Notes: generated by a model from the sequence alone, not told the origin. A stretch of 41,610 nucleotides of DNA from Alcanivorax sp. (GCA_013823245.1 PNLU01000019.1:1-41610), one strand, 5' to 3'; counted from the first letter of the stretch, positions 32,839-41,610 are shown. Translations and numbers: made by a program.

Positions 32839-34089
32839 TCAACCTCGTAGCCGGAAGGGGATCTGGTGGCGGGTCATCAGACCGCCAATGGTGATCAGCA
32901 CTCGCACCATGGCGACGAAGGGATCGGGGATGACCAGACGCAGGCGGCGGAACTCATCCATCAGCGTGCCCAGATTGTCCACCAGGGTGGCATCACGCGT
33001 CTGGGCGTCGATCAATGCCCGGGACAGCGCCTGGAGCCGGTCTTCATCCACGCCGCCGAATCCGGCTGCCTCGAACAGCGGTTGCAAGGGGGCATCACCC
33101 TGACCCAGCAAGCGCATCAGCAGGGCGGTGTAGTGCAGGCGGGCTTCCGGGCTCAGGCTTTCCACTGCGCCCAGGTCGAGGACCGCCAGGGTTTGGGGGG
33201 CGGTGACGATAAAGTTGCCGGGATGCGGGTCGGCGTGGAACAGGCCAAATTCCAGCACCTGTTGCAGGGTGCTGTCGAGCAGGATTTCCAGCAGTGGGCG
33301 AATCCGGGCTTCATCGTGGCTGTCGAGCACCTGGGACAGGCTGGGGCCTTCCATCCACTCGGTCACCAGCAGGCGCTCGCTGCACAGTTGCGGAAAGACT
33401 CTGGGTACGCGGATGCCCGGGCGATGGGGCAGGGCGGCAAAGGTCTCCAGATGCCGGGCTTCCTCGGCAAAATCCAGCTCGCGCTCGGTGGTGGTGATCA
33501 ACTGGTTGACCACCTGGCGCAGGTCGACCTCGCGCAGCAGCGGTGCCAGCACACGGGTCAGCGCACGCAGTGCAGCGGCATCTTCATAAAATTCCTGACG
33601 CACCCGGGGCAGCTGCAGCTTGACCGCCACCTCGGTGCCATCGGCCAGGCGCGCCCGGTGGACCTGGGCAATAGAGGCAGACGCCACCGGAATGATGTTG
33701 AAGGCGCTGAAGGTCTGGGCCCAGTGCTTGCCGAGCAGTTCCTCCAGCCACGGCTGAACATCGTCAAAGTGGGCGCTGGGTGCGTCCTCGCGCAGGGCGG
33801 TGAAAGCGGCGATATAGGGCGGCGGTAGCAGATCGGGGCGGCAACTGAGGAACTGGGCGAACTTGATCCAGGCGCCGCCGTTGCGCCGGCACAGGTCGGC
33901 GAAGGCATCGGCCACGTCCTGGTGCAGCGGCATGCGATCGGCTTCGCTGTGCTTGCGCAGCAGGTCGCGGTGCAACCACAAGGCTTGCTGAATCTGGCGG
34001 ATAGTGCCCAGTACCCGCACATAGCGGCTGCGCCCGTGCCAGATCAGGCGCGGTGTGCTGGCCGCTGGGCGGGCCGTTGATGATGCCAT
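32839..34089 (-). CDS. ABC1/UbiB-family atypical kinase-like protein with altered KxGQ motif
   Basis: The 416-residue protein has the ADCK/UbiB layout. The family's KxGQ motif appears as K76-F-A-Q79 within GGAWIKFAQFLSCRPDLLPP, with Ala in place of the invariant Gly. The alanine-rich nucleotide loop is VASASIAQVHRARL. The catalytic-loop region HADPHPGNF starts at H285 and the metal-binding DFG equivalent is D305-L-G. UbiB proteins support ubiquinone synthesis or lipid handling at the inner membrane. This one is shorter than UbiB, lacks the C-terminal membrane helices and is not in a ubi operon, so it is a paralogue of unknown role. A GGGGAG site precedes the start. Confidence 0.8.
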   Translation of the reverse strand: MASSTARPAASTPRLIWHGRSRYVRVLGTIRQIQQALWLHRDLLRKHSEADRMPLHQDVADAFADLCRRNGGAWIKFAQFLSCRPDLLPPPYIAAFTALREDAPSAHFDDVQPWLEELLGKHWAQTFSAFNIIPVASASIAQVHRARLADGTEVAVKLQLPRVRQEFYEDAAALRALTRVLAPLLREVDLRQVVNQLITTTERELDFAEEARHLETFAALPHRPGIRVPRVFPQLCSERLLVTEWMEGPSLSQVLDSHDEARIRPLLEILLDSTLQQVLEFGLFHADPHPGNFIVTAPQTLAVLDLGAVESLSPEARLHYTALLMRLLGQGDAPLQPLFEAAGFGGVDEDRLQALSRALIDAQTRDATLVDNLGTLMDEFRRLRLVIPDPFVAMVRVLITIGGLMTRHQIPFRLRG

Positions 34090-34143
34090 AGTGACTCCCC
34101 GGTGATGCCTCTTTATGACACAAACCGGGGCAAAAAGTCTAAG

Positions 34144-35352
34144 TCACAGCCCCAGGACCTGCTTGGCGATGATATTGCGCTGGATCTCGTTCGAGCCACC
34201 ATAGATGGTGGTGGCTCGGGTGTTCAGGTAGCTGGACAGCACGGGCACGCCGCCGGCCGGGCCAATGAGGGAAGCGTCGGCGGCGGTGGCCGGATTCAGG
34301 GCCTCCGGTTGCCACACCTGGGCCCAGCTGCCCAGGGCCTCAATGGCCATTTCCGTGACCTGCTGGGCGGCTTCCGAACCGATGATCTTGAGCATCGAGG
34401 AGATGGCACCGGGGTTCTGGCCGCTGGACAGTGCCGACATCACTTTCAGTTCGGCGGCCTCGACGGCGCGAACGCTGACCTCCGCCCGGGCCAGCTTCAA
34501 CCGGAACAGCTCGTCGTCGATCGGACGCTCACCCGTCTGGCCCTGAGCGGCCAGATGACGCACCTTGTCCAGCGACACTTGCAAGCGCGGGCTGTAGGCC
34601 TGGCCGCCGCGCTCGAATTCCAGCAGGTACTTGGCCACGGTCCAGCCGTCGTTTTCTTCCCCCACCACGTTGCCCACGGGCACACGCACATCCTCGAAGA
34701 ACACCTGGTTCTGCTCGTGTTCGCCGCTGATGCTGATGATCGGGTCGATGGTGATGCCGGGTGTTTTCATGTCCAGCAGCAGGAAGGTGATGCCCTGCTG
34801 CGGCTTGCCGTCGCTGCGGGTGCGCACCAGCAGGAACATGTGGCTGGCATGGTGCGCGTAGGTGGTCCAGATCTTGGAACCGTTGAGCACATAGTGGTCG
34901 CCGTCGCGTTCGGCTTTCAGTTTCAGCGAGGCGAGATCAGAGCCGGACTGCGGCTCGGAATAACCCTGACACCAGAAATGATCGCCGCTGAGCATGGGCG
35001 GCAGGTATTCGGCGCGCTGGGCCTCGGTGCCCTTGCCGATCAGGCAGGGGCCGCACATGTCCAGGCCCATGGGCAGCAGACGTGGCGCATCGGCAGCAGC
35101 GCACTCTACGGCATATATATAGTGCTGGGTGATGCTCCAGTCGGTGCCGCCGAAGGCCTTGGGCCAACTCGGTGCGGCCCAGCCTTTCTTTTCGTGCAGG
35201 AGTCGCTGCCAGGTCATGGCAGCGTCGAAGTCCGCAAACACGCTGGTCATCAGGGCGCCGGCTCGGCGCAGGTCGGCGCTCAGGTGCTCGTTCAGGAAGT
35301 CACGGACCTCCTCGCGGAACTGCTGGTCTTGCGGAGACAGAACAAGTTTCAT
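34144..35352 (-). CDS. Acyl-CoA dehydrogenase
   Basis: This FAD enzyme would oxidise an acyl-CoA at the alpha-beta position. The 402-residue product has the N-terminal helical domain, the FAD/substrate segment QGYSEPQSGSDLASLKLKAE, the middle-domain signature GSKIWTTYAHHASHMFLLV, and the C-terminal block IYGGSNEIQRNIIAKQVLGL. The sequence resembles the dehydrogenases of sterol or branched-substrate catabolism as much as fatty-acid ones; the substrate is open. ATG (complement of 35350-35352) giving MKLVLSPQDQQFREEVRDFL is the family-like start; an 18-residue longer version is rejected. It is 54 bases upstream of the UbiB-like gene on the same strand, so they may be co-transcribed. Confidence 0.9.
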   Translation of the reverse strand: MKLVLSPQDQQFREEVRDFLNEHLSADLRRAGALMTSVFADFDAAMTWQRLLHEKKGWAAPSWPKAFGGTDWSITQHYIYAVECAAADAPRLLPMGLDMCGPCLIGKGTEAQRAEYLPPMLSGDHFWCQGYSEPQSGSDLASLKLKAERDGDHYVLNGSKIWTTYAHHASHMFLLVRTRSDGKPQQGITFLLLDMKTPGITIDPIISISGEHEQNQVFFEDVRVPVGNVVGEENDGWTVAKYLLEFERGGQAYSPRLQVSLDKVRHLAAQGQTGERPIDDELFRLKLARAEVSVRAVEAAELKVMSALSSGQNPGAISSMLKIIGSEAAQQVTEMAIEALGSWAQVWQPEALNPATAADASLIGPAGGVPVLSSYLNTRATTIYGGSNEIQRNIIAKQVLGL

Positions 35353-35488
35353 GTCGGGCGTATCCGTGGCTGAAGTGCAGAATCTGGCGTGCAGCAAAGT
35401 TAGCAAGAGCGGACGCCAATGACCACTGGGTCACAGGATCGGGAGAGACATTTTTTGCCAGAATCGTGGTGCTCCTGGCCAGGCCGGG

Positions 35489-35965
35489 TCAGCGCTGTGT
35501 CGTCAGGATGCGTTTGAGCGCCCGGATCAGCGTGATCCGGTCCTCCCGATTGAGCATCTCGCCGATGACCCAGTCGCGGGCGTGGCGGCGCAGCGCCAGA
35601 TGCGGCATATAGAAGTCATTGTCGGGGATGTGACTGTGCAGCTGCAGCCCGTAGCGCTCCAGCGTGATGGTTTCCACCGGCCCGCGGCGTCCGCGGGCGA
35701 TGTCCACCCGCTCCGGTGTCAGGGTGATGACCTCGCGCCAGCAGGTACGTTGGTTGACATACCACAGAGCCCAGATCAACAGTGCCGCTTTGGCGCCGCA
35801 GAAGGGGGCGATCAGCCAGGCGCCGATAGCCAGGAAAAACAGCATCATGGAGAGTGAGAAGACCAGTACGACAAGAATCAGGCTGCGTATCTGTGCCCAG
35901 CTCGCCGAGCGATTGGGCAGCAGCACGAAGCGTTCGAAGTCGGGTGCATGCTCGTGAATGACCAT
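35489..35965 (-). CDS. DUF2244 inner-membrane protein
   Basis: The 158-residue protein has two closely spaced membrane helices (SLILVVLVFSLSMMLFFLAI and PFCGAKAALLIWALWYV, about residues 28-69). A cytoplasmic domain follows with a basic pattern (REVITLTPERVDIARGRRGP). This is the DUF2244 layout found in many proteobacteria, often near cytochrome oxidase genes; here it stands alone. Function is unknown. Confidence 0.75.
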   Translation of the reverse strand: MVIHEHAPDFERFVLLPNRSASWAQIRSLILVVLVFSLSMMLFFLAIGAWLIAPFCGAKAALLIWALWYVNQRTCWREVITLTPERVDIARGRRGPVETITLERYGLQLHSHIPDNDFYMPHLALRRHARDWVIGEMLNREDRITLIRALKRILTTQR

Positions 35966-36041
35966 GGGCGCCCCGGTAACGGTAGCACGACGGAAAGGGT
36001 ATATCGGTTATAGCATCACAGGACGTGATGGATGGGGCAAG

Positions 36042-36069
36042 CGGTACGGGGCAGGGGCCCCGCACCGCC
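36042..36069. terminator. Hairpin after the HU-like gene (possible terminator)
   Basis: GCGGTACGGGGC (36042-36053) and GCCCCGCACCGC (36058-36069) form a 12-bp stem with one mismatch and a four-base loop, eight bases past the stop of the minus-strand HU-like gene. There is no T run on the exit side, so its strength as an intrinsic terminator is uncertain. Confidence 0.45.
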
Positions 36070-36076
36070 GGAAGGT

Positions 36077-36490
36077 TTAGCTGGCAGCCATGTCCTTCAG
36101 TTTTTTCAGCGGACGAATCTTGACCGCGATGCTGGCCGGCTTGGCCTTGAACACGGTTTCTTCGCCGGTAAAGGGGTTGATGCCCTTGCGTGCCTTGGTG
36201 GCCGGCTTCTTCACGGTGGTGATCTTCATCAGGCCCGGCAGGGTGAACTGGCCTGCGCCACGCTTCTTGACGTGACCTTCGATGATGCCGGTCAGTTCTT
36301 CCAGTACGGAGGAGACCTGCTTCTTGGTCAGACCAGTGGTTTCGGCGATGGTGGCGGTCACCTGAGTCTTGCTCATCGGCTCAGTGATCGGTTTGGCTTT
36401 GCGCGCTGCCGGAGCGGCGGCGGCAACTTTCTTGGCAGCCGGTTTCTTGGCTGCGGTTTTCTTGGCGGCGGCTTTCTTCTTTACGGCCAT
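36077..36490 (-). CDS. HU-family DNA-binding protein with Lys/Ala-rich N-terminal tail
   Basis: The 137-residue protein combines a histone H1-like tail (residues 1-33, KKKAAAKKTAAKKPAAKK and onward) with an HU/IHF domain. The domain runs from MSKTQVTATIAETTGLTKKQ through the DNA-binding arm (LPGLMKITTVKKPATKARKG, then INPFTGEETVFKAKPASIAV). The HU arm keeps the conserved N-P-x-T-G-E intercalation region. It would bend and compact DNA non-specifically. The tail at the N-terminus makes it longer than a standard 90-residue HU. Its composition matches the H1-like protein at 2328. It has a separate promoter and a leader of about 180 bases. Confidence 0.88.
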   Translation of the reverse strand: MAVKKKAAAKKTAAKKPAAKKVAAAAPAARKAKPITEPMSKTQVTATIAETTGLTKKQVSSVLEELTGIIEGHVKKRGAGQFTLPGLMKITTVKKPATKARKGINPFTGEETVFKAKPASIAVKIRPLKKLKDMAAS

Positions 36491-36603
36491 TGCTGTGCGT
36501 ACCCCTGTTGGTTGATGCAGCTGCCTCTGGCAGCCGGTTTCGACGTTGCCCGGATCAGCGTCAGGTGCTGTTCCGGCAGGTCCTGTTGTGTCTGAGCCTT
36601 TCC

Positions 36604-36648
36604 TTGAGTGACTTGGCCTTGAATGACTCGGCCTCGAACGACCCGGAA
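36604..36648. repeat. Three 15-bp tandem repeats in the HU-like gene leader
   Basis: TTGAGTGACTTGGCC, TTGAATGACTCGGCC and TCGAACGACCCGGAA lie head to tail at 36604-36648. They fall inside the predicted untranslated leader of the HU-like mRNA, about 115-160 bases before its start codon. Confidence 0.65.
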
Positions 36649-36675
36649 GCCTGTATTCATGCGACTTCCGCGCCA

Positions 36676-36704
36676 GTTATATGCCAAGGCGCAGGCGTCA
36701 GCAA
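36676..36704 (-). promoter_or_regulatory. Sigma70-type promoter of the HU-like gene
   Basis: On the minus strand, TTGCTG (36704-36699) and TATAAC (36681-36676, five of six) are separated by exactly 17 bases. Transcription would begin near 36669, leaving a leader of about 180 bases. Confidence 0.6.
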
Positions 36705-36842
36705 GCGTTCGGAGCCTGTTTTTCAGGGTTTTTTTGTATTTTTCAGGTGTCGGGTGCGCACGGATACCCCTGAGCGGGCCTGTCGGTTGCGGCGCTTTGC
36801 CCCCGGCGATGCGTTGGCATGGCTGCGCGCGAGGTGAATCGC

Positions 36843-36848
36843 TATACT
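36843..36848 (+). promoter_or_regulatory. Candidate -10 element of aspS
   Basis: TATACT matches five of six -10 positions and lies 58 bases before the aspS ATG. The best -35 candidate at correct spacing, TGGCTG (36820-36825, 17 bases), is weak. The interval between the HU-like promoter and this site holds no gene. Confidence 0.45.
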
Positions 36849-36905
36849 ATTGCGCCTTTCGCGCCCCCCGGGGTCGCGCCGTCAGATCCAGCGGAACGAG
36901 ATGTT

Positions 36906-38681
36906 ATGCGAAGCCATTACTGCGGTGACTTGAGAGCCTCCCACGACGGGGAAACGGTGACATTGTGTGGGTGGGTACACCGCCGCCGTGACCATGGCGG
37001 GGTGATCTTCCTGGATCTGCGTGACCGTGCCGGGCTGGTGCAGGTGGTGTTCGACCCGGATACCGTCGAGGCGTTTGCCCTGGCGGATCGCATGCGCAGC
37101 GAGTATGTGGTGCAGGTCACCGGCCGCGTGCGCCTGCGTGACGAGGCCGTGCGCAACAGCCGCATGACCACCGGGGACATCGAGGTGCTGGGCACCGCGC
37201 TGACCCTGCTGAACACGGCGGAAACACCGCCGTTCGAGCTGGACGAGTACAGCCAGGCGGGCGAGGAAGTGCGTCTGAAGTACCGTTACCTGGACCTGCG
37301 TCGTCCGGATGTGCTGGCCAACTTCCGCTTCCGCTCGCGTCTGACGGCCGCCGTGCGCACGGCGCTGGAAGCCCAGGGCTTCATGGATGTGGAGACCCCG
37401 ATCCTGACCAAGGCGACGCCGGAAGGCGCGCGCGATTATCTGGTGCCCAGCCGCACCCACCCGGGCAGCTTCTTTGCGTTGCCGCAGTCCCCGCAGCTGT
37501 TCAAGCAGTTGCTGATGGTGGCGGGCTTTGATCGCTACTACCAGATCGCCAAGTGCTTCCGCGATGAAGACCTGCGCGCCGACCGGCAGCCGGAATTCAC
37601 CCAGATCGACCTGGAAGCCTCCTTTGTAACCGAGGAAGACGTGATCCAGGTGGCGGAAACCATGGTGCGCCAGGTGTTCAGCCAGTTGTTGCAGGTCGAG
37701 CTGCCGACCTTCCCGCGCATGCCGTTTTCCGAGGCCATGCGCCGCTTTGGTTCCGACAAGCCGGACCTGCGTATTCCGCTGGAGCTGGTGGATATCGGTG
37801 ACCTGCTGGCCAAGGTGGAATTCAAGGTGTTTGCTGGCCCCGCCAATGACCCGAAAGGGCGCGTGGCAGCATTGAAGGTGCCGGGTGGCTGCGAAATGAG
37901 CCGCAAGGAGATCGACGACTACACGAAGTTTGTCGGTATTTATGGCGCCAAGGGGCTGGCCTACATCAAGGTCAATGACCTGGCGGCGGGCAACGAGGGT
38001 TTGCAGTCCCCGATTCTCAAGTTCCTGACCGACGACGCCATCGCTGGCATTCTGGAGCGCACCGGCGCCCGCACTGGCGACCTGATCTTCTTCGGCGCCG
38101 ACAAGGCGAAGGTCGTCAACGAAGCTCTGGGTGCGCTGCGCGTGCGCGTGGGCCACGATCGCAATCTGGTCGAGGGCGACTGGGCGCCGCTGTGGGTGGT
38201 GGATTTCCCGATGTTCGAGGAAGACGACGAAGGTCACTGGGCGGCACTGCACCATCCTTTCACCATGCCCTCCTGCTCGCCGGAGGAGCTGGCTGCAAAC
38301 CCGGGGGCGGCGCTCTCGAAAGCCTACGACATGGTGCTCAACGGGACCGAGCTGGGTGGCGGCTCCATCCGTATTCATGAACCGGCCATGCAGCGAGCTG
38401 TGTTCAAGGCGCTGGGCATCAGCGACGAGGAAGCGGAAGAGAAATTCGGCTTCCTGCTGGATGCGCTCAAGTTCGGTGCACCGCCGCACGGCGGCCTGGC
38501 CTTTGGTCTCGATCGCATGGTGATGCTGATGACCGGATGTGAATCGATTCGCGATGTGATCGCCTTCCCGAAAACCCAGACAGCGGCCTGCCCGCTGACC
38601 CAGGCTCCGGCCGAGGTGGCGCCGAAGCAACTGCGTGAGCTGGGCATCCAGTTGCGCAACCTGGAAAAGAAGGACGGATAA
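36906..38681 (+). CDS. aspS: Aspartyl-tRNA synthetase (bacterial type)
   Basis: AspRS charges tRNA-Asp. The 591-residue protein has the N-terminal OB-fold anticodon domain ([20 protein letters not shown]), class II motif 1 (near [20 protein letters not shown]) and motif 2 in [20 protein letters not shown]. The bacterial GAD insertion lies about residues 280-420, and motif 3 is [13 protein letters not shown]. Whether it is discriminating or also charges tRNA-Asn cannot be settled here. ATG at 36906 gives the canonical MRSHYCGDL start; the open frame extends 29 codons upstream through the promoter and is rejected. yebC starts 12 bases after the stop. Confidence 0.97.
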   Translation: MRSHYCGDLRASHDGETVTLCGWVHRRRDHGGVIFLDLRDRAGLVQVVFDPDTVEAFALADRMRSEYVVQVTGRVRLRDEAVRNSRMTTGDIEVLGTALTLLNTAETPPFELDEYSQAGEEVRLKYRYLDLRRPDVLANFRFRSRLTAAVRTALEAQGFMDVETPILTKATPEGARDYLVPSRTHPGSFFALPQSPQLFKQLLMVAGFDRYYQIAKCFRDEDLRADRQPEFTQIDLEASFVTEEDVIQVAETMVRQVFSQLLQVELPTFPRMPFSEAMRRFGSDKPDLRIPLELVDIGDLLAKVEFKVFAGPANDPKGRVAALKVPGGCEMSRKEIDDYTKFVGIYGAKGLAYIKVNDLAAGNEGLQSPILKFLTDDAIAGILERTGARTGDLIFFGADKAKVVNEALGALRVRVGHDRNLVEGDWAPLWVVDFPMFEEDDEGHWAALHHPFTMPSCSPEELAANPGAALSKAYDMVLNGTELGGGSIRIHEPAMQRAVFKALGISDEEAEEKFGFLLDALKFGAPPHGGLAFGLDRMVMLMTGCESIRDVIAFPKTQTAACPLTQAPAEVAPKQLRELGIQLRNLEKKDG

Positions 38682-38693
38682 TACGAGGTTGGT

Positions 38694-39434
38694 ATGGCCG
38701 GTCACAGCAAATGGGCAAACATCAAGCATCGCAAGGCGGCGCAGGACGCCAAGCGCGGCAAGGTCTTTACCAAGCTGATTCGTGAAATCACCGTGGCTGC
38801 CCGGCTGGGCGGCCCGGAGCCGAACGACAACCCGCGTCTGCGGGCTGTGGTGGACAAGGCACTGACCGCCAACATGACCCGCGACACCATTGATCGCGCG
38901 ATCAAGCGTGGCGCGGGCAGTGACGACAATGCCGACATGTCGGAGATCACCTACGAGGGTTACGGCCCGGGCGGTGTGGCGGTGTTGGTGGAAACGATGA
39001 CCGACAACGTCAACCGTACTGTCTCTGATGTGCGCCATGCCTTTACCAAGCACGGCGGTAATCTGGGTACCAATGGCTCGGTGGCCTACCTGTTCAGCAA
39101 GCGTGGCGAAATCTTTCTGGAGCCGGGCCCGGACGAGGAGGCCCTGCTTGAGGTGGCCCTGGAAGCCGGTGCGGAGGACGTGCAGACCCACGACGATGGT
39201 TCCTTTACGGTGATCACCGCTGCGGACCGCAGCTTCGGTGAGGTGGTCGATGCCCTCAAGGCGGCGGCCTTCGAGCCCGCCAACGCCGAGGTCACCATGC
39301 ACCCGAGCACCGAAGCCGATGTGGATGCGGAGATCGCGCCCAAGGTGATGAAGATGATCGATCACCTGGAAGACCTGGATGACGTGCAGAACGTCTACAC
39401 CAACGTGCGCTTTCCTGATGATTTTGAAGGTTGA
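38694..39434 (+). CDS. yebC: YebC/PmpR-family regulator or translation factor
   Basis: The 246-residue protein has the canonical start [20 protein letters not shown] and the conserved segments [33 protein letters not shown] and [18 protein letters not shown]. Members have been described both as DNA-binding regulators (PmpR) and as factors that relieve ribosome stalling; sequence alone does not separate these. It sits between aspS and ruvC, the common gammaproteobacterial order, and is probably co-transcribed with aspS. Confidence 0.95.
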   Translation: MAGHSKWANIKHRKAAQDAKRGKVFTKLIREITVAARLGGPEPNDNPRLRAVVDKALTANMTRDTIDRAIKRGAGSDDNADMSEITYEGYGPGGVAVLVETMTDNVNRTVSDVRHAFTKHGGNLGTNGSVAYLFSKRGEIFLEPGPDEEALLEVALEAGAEDVQTHDDGSFTVITAADRSFGEVVDALKAAAFEPANAEVTMHPSTEADVDAEIAPKVMKMIDHLEDLDDVQNVYTNVRFPDDFEG

Positions 39435-39462
39435 TGCCTGATACCGTCCGACAGCGCTTGCA

Positions 39463-39482
39463 TACTGTCCATAAGTTGAGTA
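39463..39482 (+). promoter_or_regulatory. Degenerate LexA-box-like sequence upstream of ruvC
   Basis: TACTGT-N8-TGAGTA lies 10 bases before the ruvC start. The left half matches the gammaproteobacterial LexA consensus exactly, and the right half matches four of six positions of ACAGTA. SOS control of ruv genes is known in E. coli (ruvAB), but the broken right half makes this a weak candidate. Confidence 0.25.
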
Positions 39483-39492
39483 TCAATGCCGC

Positions 39493-40011
39493 ATGACGCG
39501 CATTCTCGGCATTGACCCAGGTTCACGCTTCACCGGTTACGGCCTGATTGATCAGGTTGGCCAGACGTCGCGCCTGGTCGCCTGTGGCACGATTGCCACC
39601 CAGGGTGAAGATATTGCGCCGCGTCTGGGGCAGATATTCCGTGAACTCAATCAGGTGGTGGGTGTTCACGCACCGGTTGAGGTGGGTATCGAGAAAGTCT
39701 TCATGGCACGCAACGCCGATTCGGCACTCAAGCTGGGTCAGGCGCGGGGCGCTGCCATCGCTGCCGTGGTGCAGCATGATCTGCCGGTGTTCGAGTATTC
39801 GGCACGGCAGGTCAAGCAGGCACTGGTGGGCCGTGGTGGCGCAGAAAAACACCAGGTGGCGCAGATGGTGTGTTATCTGCTGGGGCTGGAAAAAACACCC
39901 CAGGCGGATGCTGCCGATGCCCTGGCCATCGCCATCTGTCATGCGCACATGCGGGTCAGTCTCGCGCGCATGGCGGGCGCCACCGCTGTACGCAGAAGAA
40001 GAATACGATGA
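39493..40011 (+). CDS. ruvC: Holliday junction resolvase RuvC
   Basis: RuvC is the dimeric endonuclease that cuts Holliday junctions in the RuvABC complex. The 172-residue protein has the RNase H-like start [14 protein letters not shown] with catalytic D8, the second acidic site in [20 protein letters not shown], and the C-terminal acidic pair in [18 protein letters not shown] at 39493 is the expected start. The stop overlaps ruvA by four bases (ATGA), giving a coupled ruvCAB operon. Confidence 0.97.
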   Translation: MTRILGIDPGSRFTGYGLIDQVGQTSRLVACGTIATQGEDIAPRLGQIFRELNQVVGVHAPVEVGIEKVFMARNADSALKLGQARGAAIAAVVQHDLPVFEYSARQVKQALVGRGGAEKHQVAQMVCYLLGLEKTPQADAADALAIAICHAHMRVSLARMAGATAVRRRRIR

Positions 40012-40607
40012 TCGGACGTCTCCGTGGCACCCTGCTTGAAGCCCGCCCGCCCTGGCTGCTGGTGGAGGCGAGCGGTGTCGGCTACGAAGTCGAGGCACCG
40101 ATGACCGTCTTTTATCAGCAGCCCGTGCCGGGCCAGGAAATCATCCTGCATACCCATCTTGTCGTGCGCGAGGATGCGCAACTTCTATATGGCTTTGCCG
40201 ACCGCTTCGAGCGCGAGCTGTTCCGGGCGCTGATCCGCGTCAACGGCGTCGGCCCGAAGATGGGGCTGGCGATCCTCTCCGGTATTGAGGCCGCGCGCCT
40301 GGTGCGCTGTATTGAAGAGCAGGACACCACCTCGCTGGTGCGCGTGCCGGGCATCGGCAAGAAGACCGCCGAGCGTCTGGTGATCGAGATGCGTGACCGG
40401 CTGGGACGTCTGGAAGGCGCGCCGGTGATGCCCGGGCATGCACCCGCCAGCACGCCGATGGCGGATGCCCGGCAGGATGCGGTGGCGGCGCTCGAAGCGC
40501 TCGGGTACCGTTTACGCGACGCCGAACAGGCGGTGGCACGGGTCGAGGACGACAGCCTCGACAGTGCCAGCATGATCCGGCAAGCCCTGAAATCCCTGTC
40601 GCGCTGA
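40008..40607 (+). CDS. ruvA: Holliday junction branch migration protein RuvA
   Basis: RuvA binds four-way junctions as a tetramer and loads RuvB. The 199-residue protein has domain I ([20 protein letters not shown], then VGYEVEAPM) and the helix-hairpin-helix domain II ([17 protein letters not shown] and [18 protein letters not shown]). A flexible linker leads to the RuvB-binding domain III ([19 protein letters not shown]). The start is fixed by the four-base overlap with ruvC; longer frames upstream are inside ruvC. Confidence 0.97.
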   Translation: MIGRLRGTLLEARPPWLLVEASGVGYEVEAPMTVFYQQPVPGQEIILHTHLVVREDAQLLYGFADRFERELFRALIRVNGVGPKMGLAILSGIEAARLVRCIEEQDTTSLVRVPGIGKKTAERLVIEMRDRLGRLEGAPVMPGHAPASTPMADARQDAVAALEALGYRLRDAEQAVARVEDDSLDSASMIRQALKSLSR

Positions 40608-40627
40608 CCCTGGCGGAGCAGACACTG

Positions 40628-41610
40628 ATGGACACCGAACGCATCATTTCCGCGCACAGTGCCGAAGGCGAAGAGCAGGTCGAGCGGGCCATTCGCCCCG
40701 CCAGCCTGGCGGATTATCGCGGCCAGCCCAAGGTCAGCCAGCGGCTGGAGATTTTCATCGATGCCGCCCGCATGCGCGGTGAAGCCCTGGATCACACCCT
40801 GCTGTTCGGCCCGCCCGGGCTGGGCAAGACCACGCTGGCGCATATCATCGCCCGGGAAATGGGCGCCGAACTGAAAAGCACCTCGGGCCCGGTCCTGGAA
40901 AAAGCCGGTGATCTGGCCGCGCTGCTGACCAACCTGGAAGCGGGCGACGTGCTGTTCGTGGACGAAATCCATCGTCTGTCGCCGGTGGTTGAGGAAATCC
41001 TTTACCCGGCGATGGAAGACTATCAGCTGGATATCATGATCGGTGAAGGCCCTGCTGCGCGCTCCATCAAGATCGAGTTGCCGCCCTTCACGCTGGTAGG
41101 GGCGACCACCCGGGCCGGTTTGCTGACGGCGCCGCTGCGGGATCGTTTCGGTATCGTCCAGCGGCTGGAGTTCTATTCGGTGGAAGATCTGGCCGGTATT
41201 GTGCGCCGTGCCTGCGACATCTTCGCACTGGATGCTGATGATGACGGCGCCGCCGAAGTGGCGCGTCGCGCCCGTGGCACCCCGCGGATCGCCAATCGCC
41301 TGCTGCGCCGGGTGCGGGATTTCGCCGAGGTGCGCGGTAACGGGCGTATTACCGGGGACATCGCCCGGGCGGCACTGGATATGCTCGAAGTGGACGCCTG
41401 CGGTCTGGATGGCACGGACCGACGTTTGCTGACCACCATGATGGAAAAATTCGACGGTGGTCCGGTGGGGCTGGAGAGTCTGGCGGCGGCGCTGAATGAA
41501 GATGCCGGTACGCTGGAAGAGGTGGTAGAGCCCTATCTGATTCAGCAAGGCTTCATTCACCGCACCCCGCGTGGGCGCCAGGTGACCAATCATGCCTGGC
41601 GCCACTTTGG
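40628..41610 (+). CDS. ruvB: Holliday junction DNA helicase RuvB, 3' end outside window
   Basis: RuvB is the AAA+ hexameric motor that drives branch migration with RuvA. About 327 codons are visible before the window ends. Walker A is [16 protein letters not shown], Walker B is [15 protein letters not shown], sensor 1 is VGATTRAG, and the arginine finger is in [14 protein letters not shown]. The C-terminal winged helix is present up to [16 protein letters not shown], so only about the last 10-20 residues are missing. The start at 40628 follows ruvA by 20 bases. Confidence 0.96.
   Translation, partial: MDTERIISAHSAEGEEQVERAIRPASLADYRGQPKVSQRLEIFIDAARMRGEALDHTLLFGPPGLGKTTLAHIIAREMGAELKSTSGPVLEKAGDLAALLTNLEAGDVLFVDEIHRLSPVVEEILYPAMEDYQLDIMIGEGPAARSIKIELPPFTLVGATTRAGLLTAPLRDRFGIVQRLEFYSVEDLAGIVRRACDIFALDADDDGAAEVARRARGTPRIANRLLRRVRDFAEVRGNGRITGDIARAALDMLEVDACGLDGTDRRLLTTMMEKFDGGPVGLESLAAALNEDAGTLEEVVEPYLIQQGFIHRTPRGRQVTNHAWRHF

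Noticed and set aside
36882-39365. A long minus-strand open frame of 827 codons across aspS and yebC
   Set aside because: It is the antisense shadow of two clear housekeeping genes in GC-rich DNA and has no recognisable domain.
40115-41605. A 496-codon minus-strand open frame opposite ruvA and ruvB
   Set aside because: ruvA and ruvB are unmistakable on the plus strand; the antisense frame is a composition effect.

Overview
The window is 41.6 kb of chromosome from a high-GC marine-type gammaproteobacterium. Gene content and order (minCDE; plsB; tamAB; a RegB/RegA-like redox pair; a PA4642-like small protein; aspS-yebC-ruvCAB) resemble the Pseudomonas/Alcanivorax/Marinobacter-Halomonas part of the class, and Alcanivoracaceae is my best guess. 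That taxonomic guess is inference; no rRNA or marker search was possible. No tRNA, rRNA, CRISPR array, transposase or integrase was seen.

Layout. (1) 1-1555: 3' end of minC, then minD and minE, closed by a hairpin terminator. (2) 1556-2327: a gene-free stretch with two related long-hairpin repeat elements and an AT-rich leader. (3) 2328-3715: a Lys/Ala-rich histone H1-like (AlgP-like) protein, a two-way terminator, and mobA on the opposite strand. (4) 3805-8439: a tightly overlapped run of yoaA-type helicase, tsaB, hotdog thioesterase, uppP and rsmJ, whose last gene overlaps the 3' end of the convergent plsB. (5) 11052-17148: an MDR oxidoreductase, an outer-membrane barrel protein, an orphan ParA ATPase divergent from a DUF4062 protein, proS, and a PaaI-like thioesterase. 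(6) 17160-24486 (minus strand): tamB/tamA, then a RegA-like regulator and RegB-like kinase. (7) 24627-30450: an AT-rich foreign module with a 1609-residue secreted Rhs/YD-repeat protein and a small membrane-anchored partner. It lies between two diverged direct copies of the 3' end of a methyltransferase gene. (8) 30301-35965 (minus strand): the intact methyltransferase, a TPR-like secreted protein, a PA4642-like protein, a UbiB-like kinase, an acyl-CoA dehydrogenase and a DUF2244 membrane protein. (9) 36077-41610: an HU-domain protein with a histone-H1-like N-terminal tail, then aspS, yebC, ruvC, ruvA and the start of ruvB.

Most of the window is housekeeping: division-site placement, tRNA charging and modification, envelope lipid and outer-membrane assembly, and recombination. 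The accessory signal is concentrated in the Rhs module. It has base composition unlike its neighbours, a canonical PxxxxDPxG junction before a variable 133-residue tail, a partner gene starting one base after its stop, and a host gene whose 3' end exists twice at about 90% identity. The simplest reading is that a toxin/immunity-type module arrived with its own version of the methyltransferase 3' end and left the resident 3' end behind as a fragment. The hairpin repeats at 1587-2029 and the ParA/DUF4062 pair are the next most interesting items.
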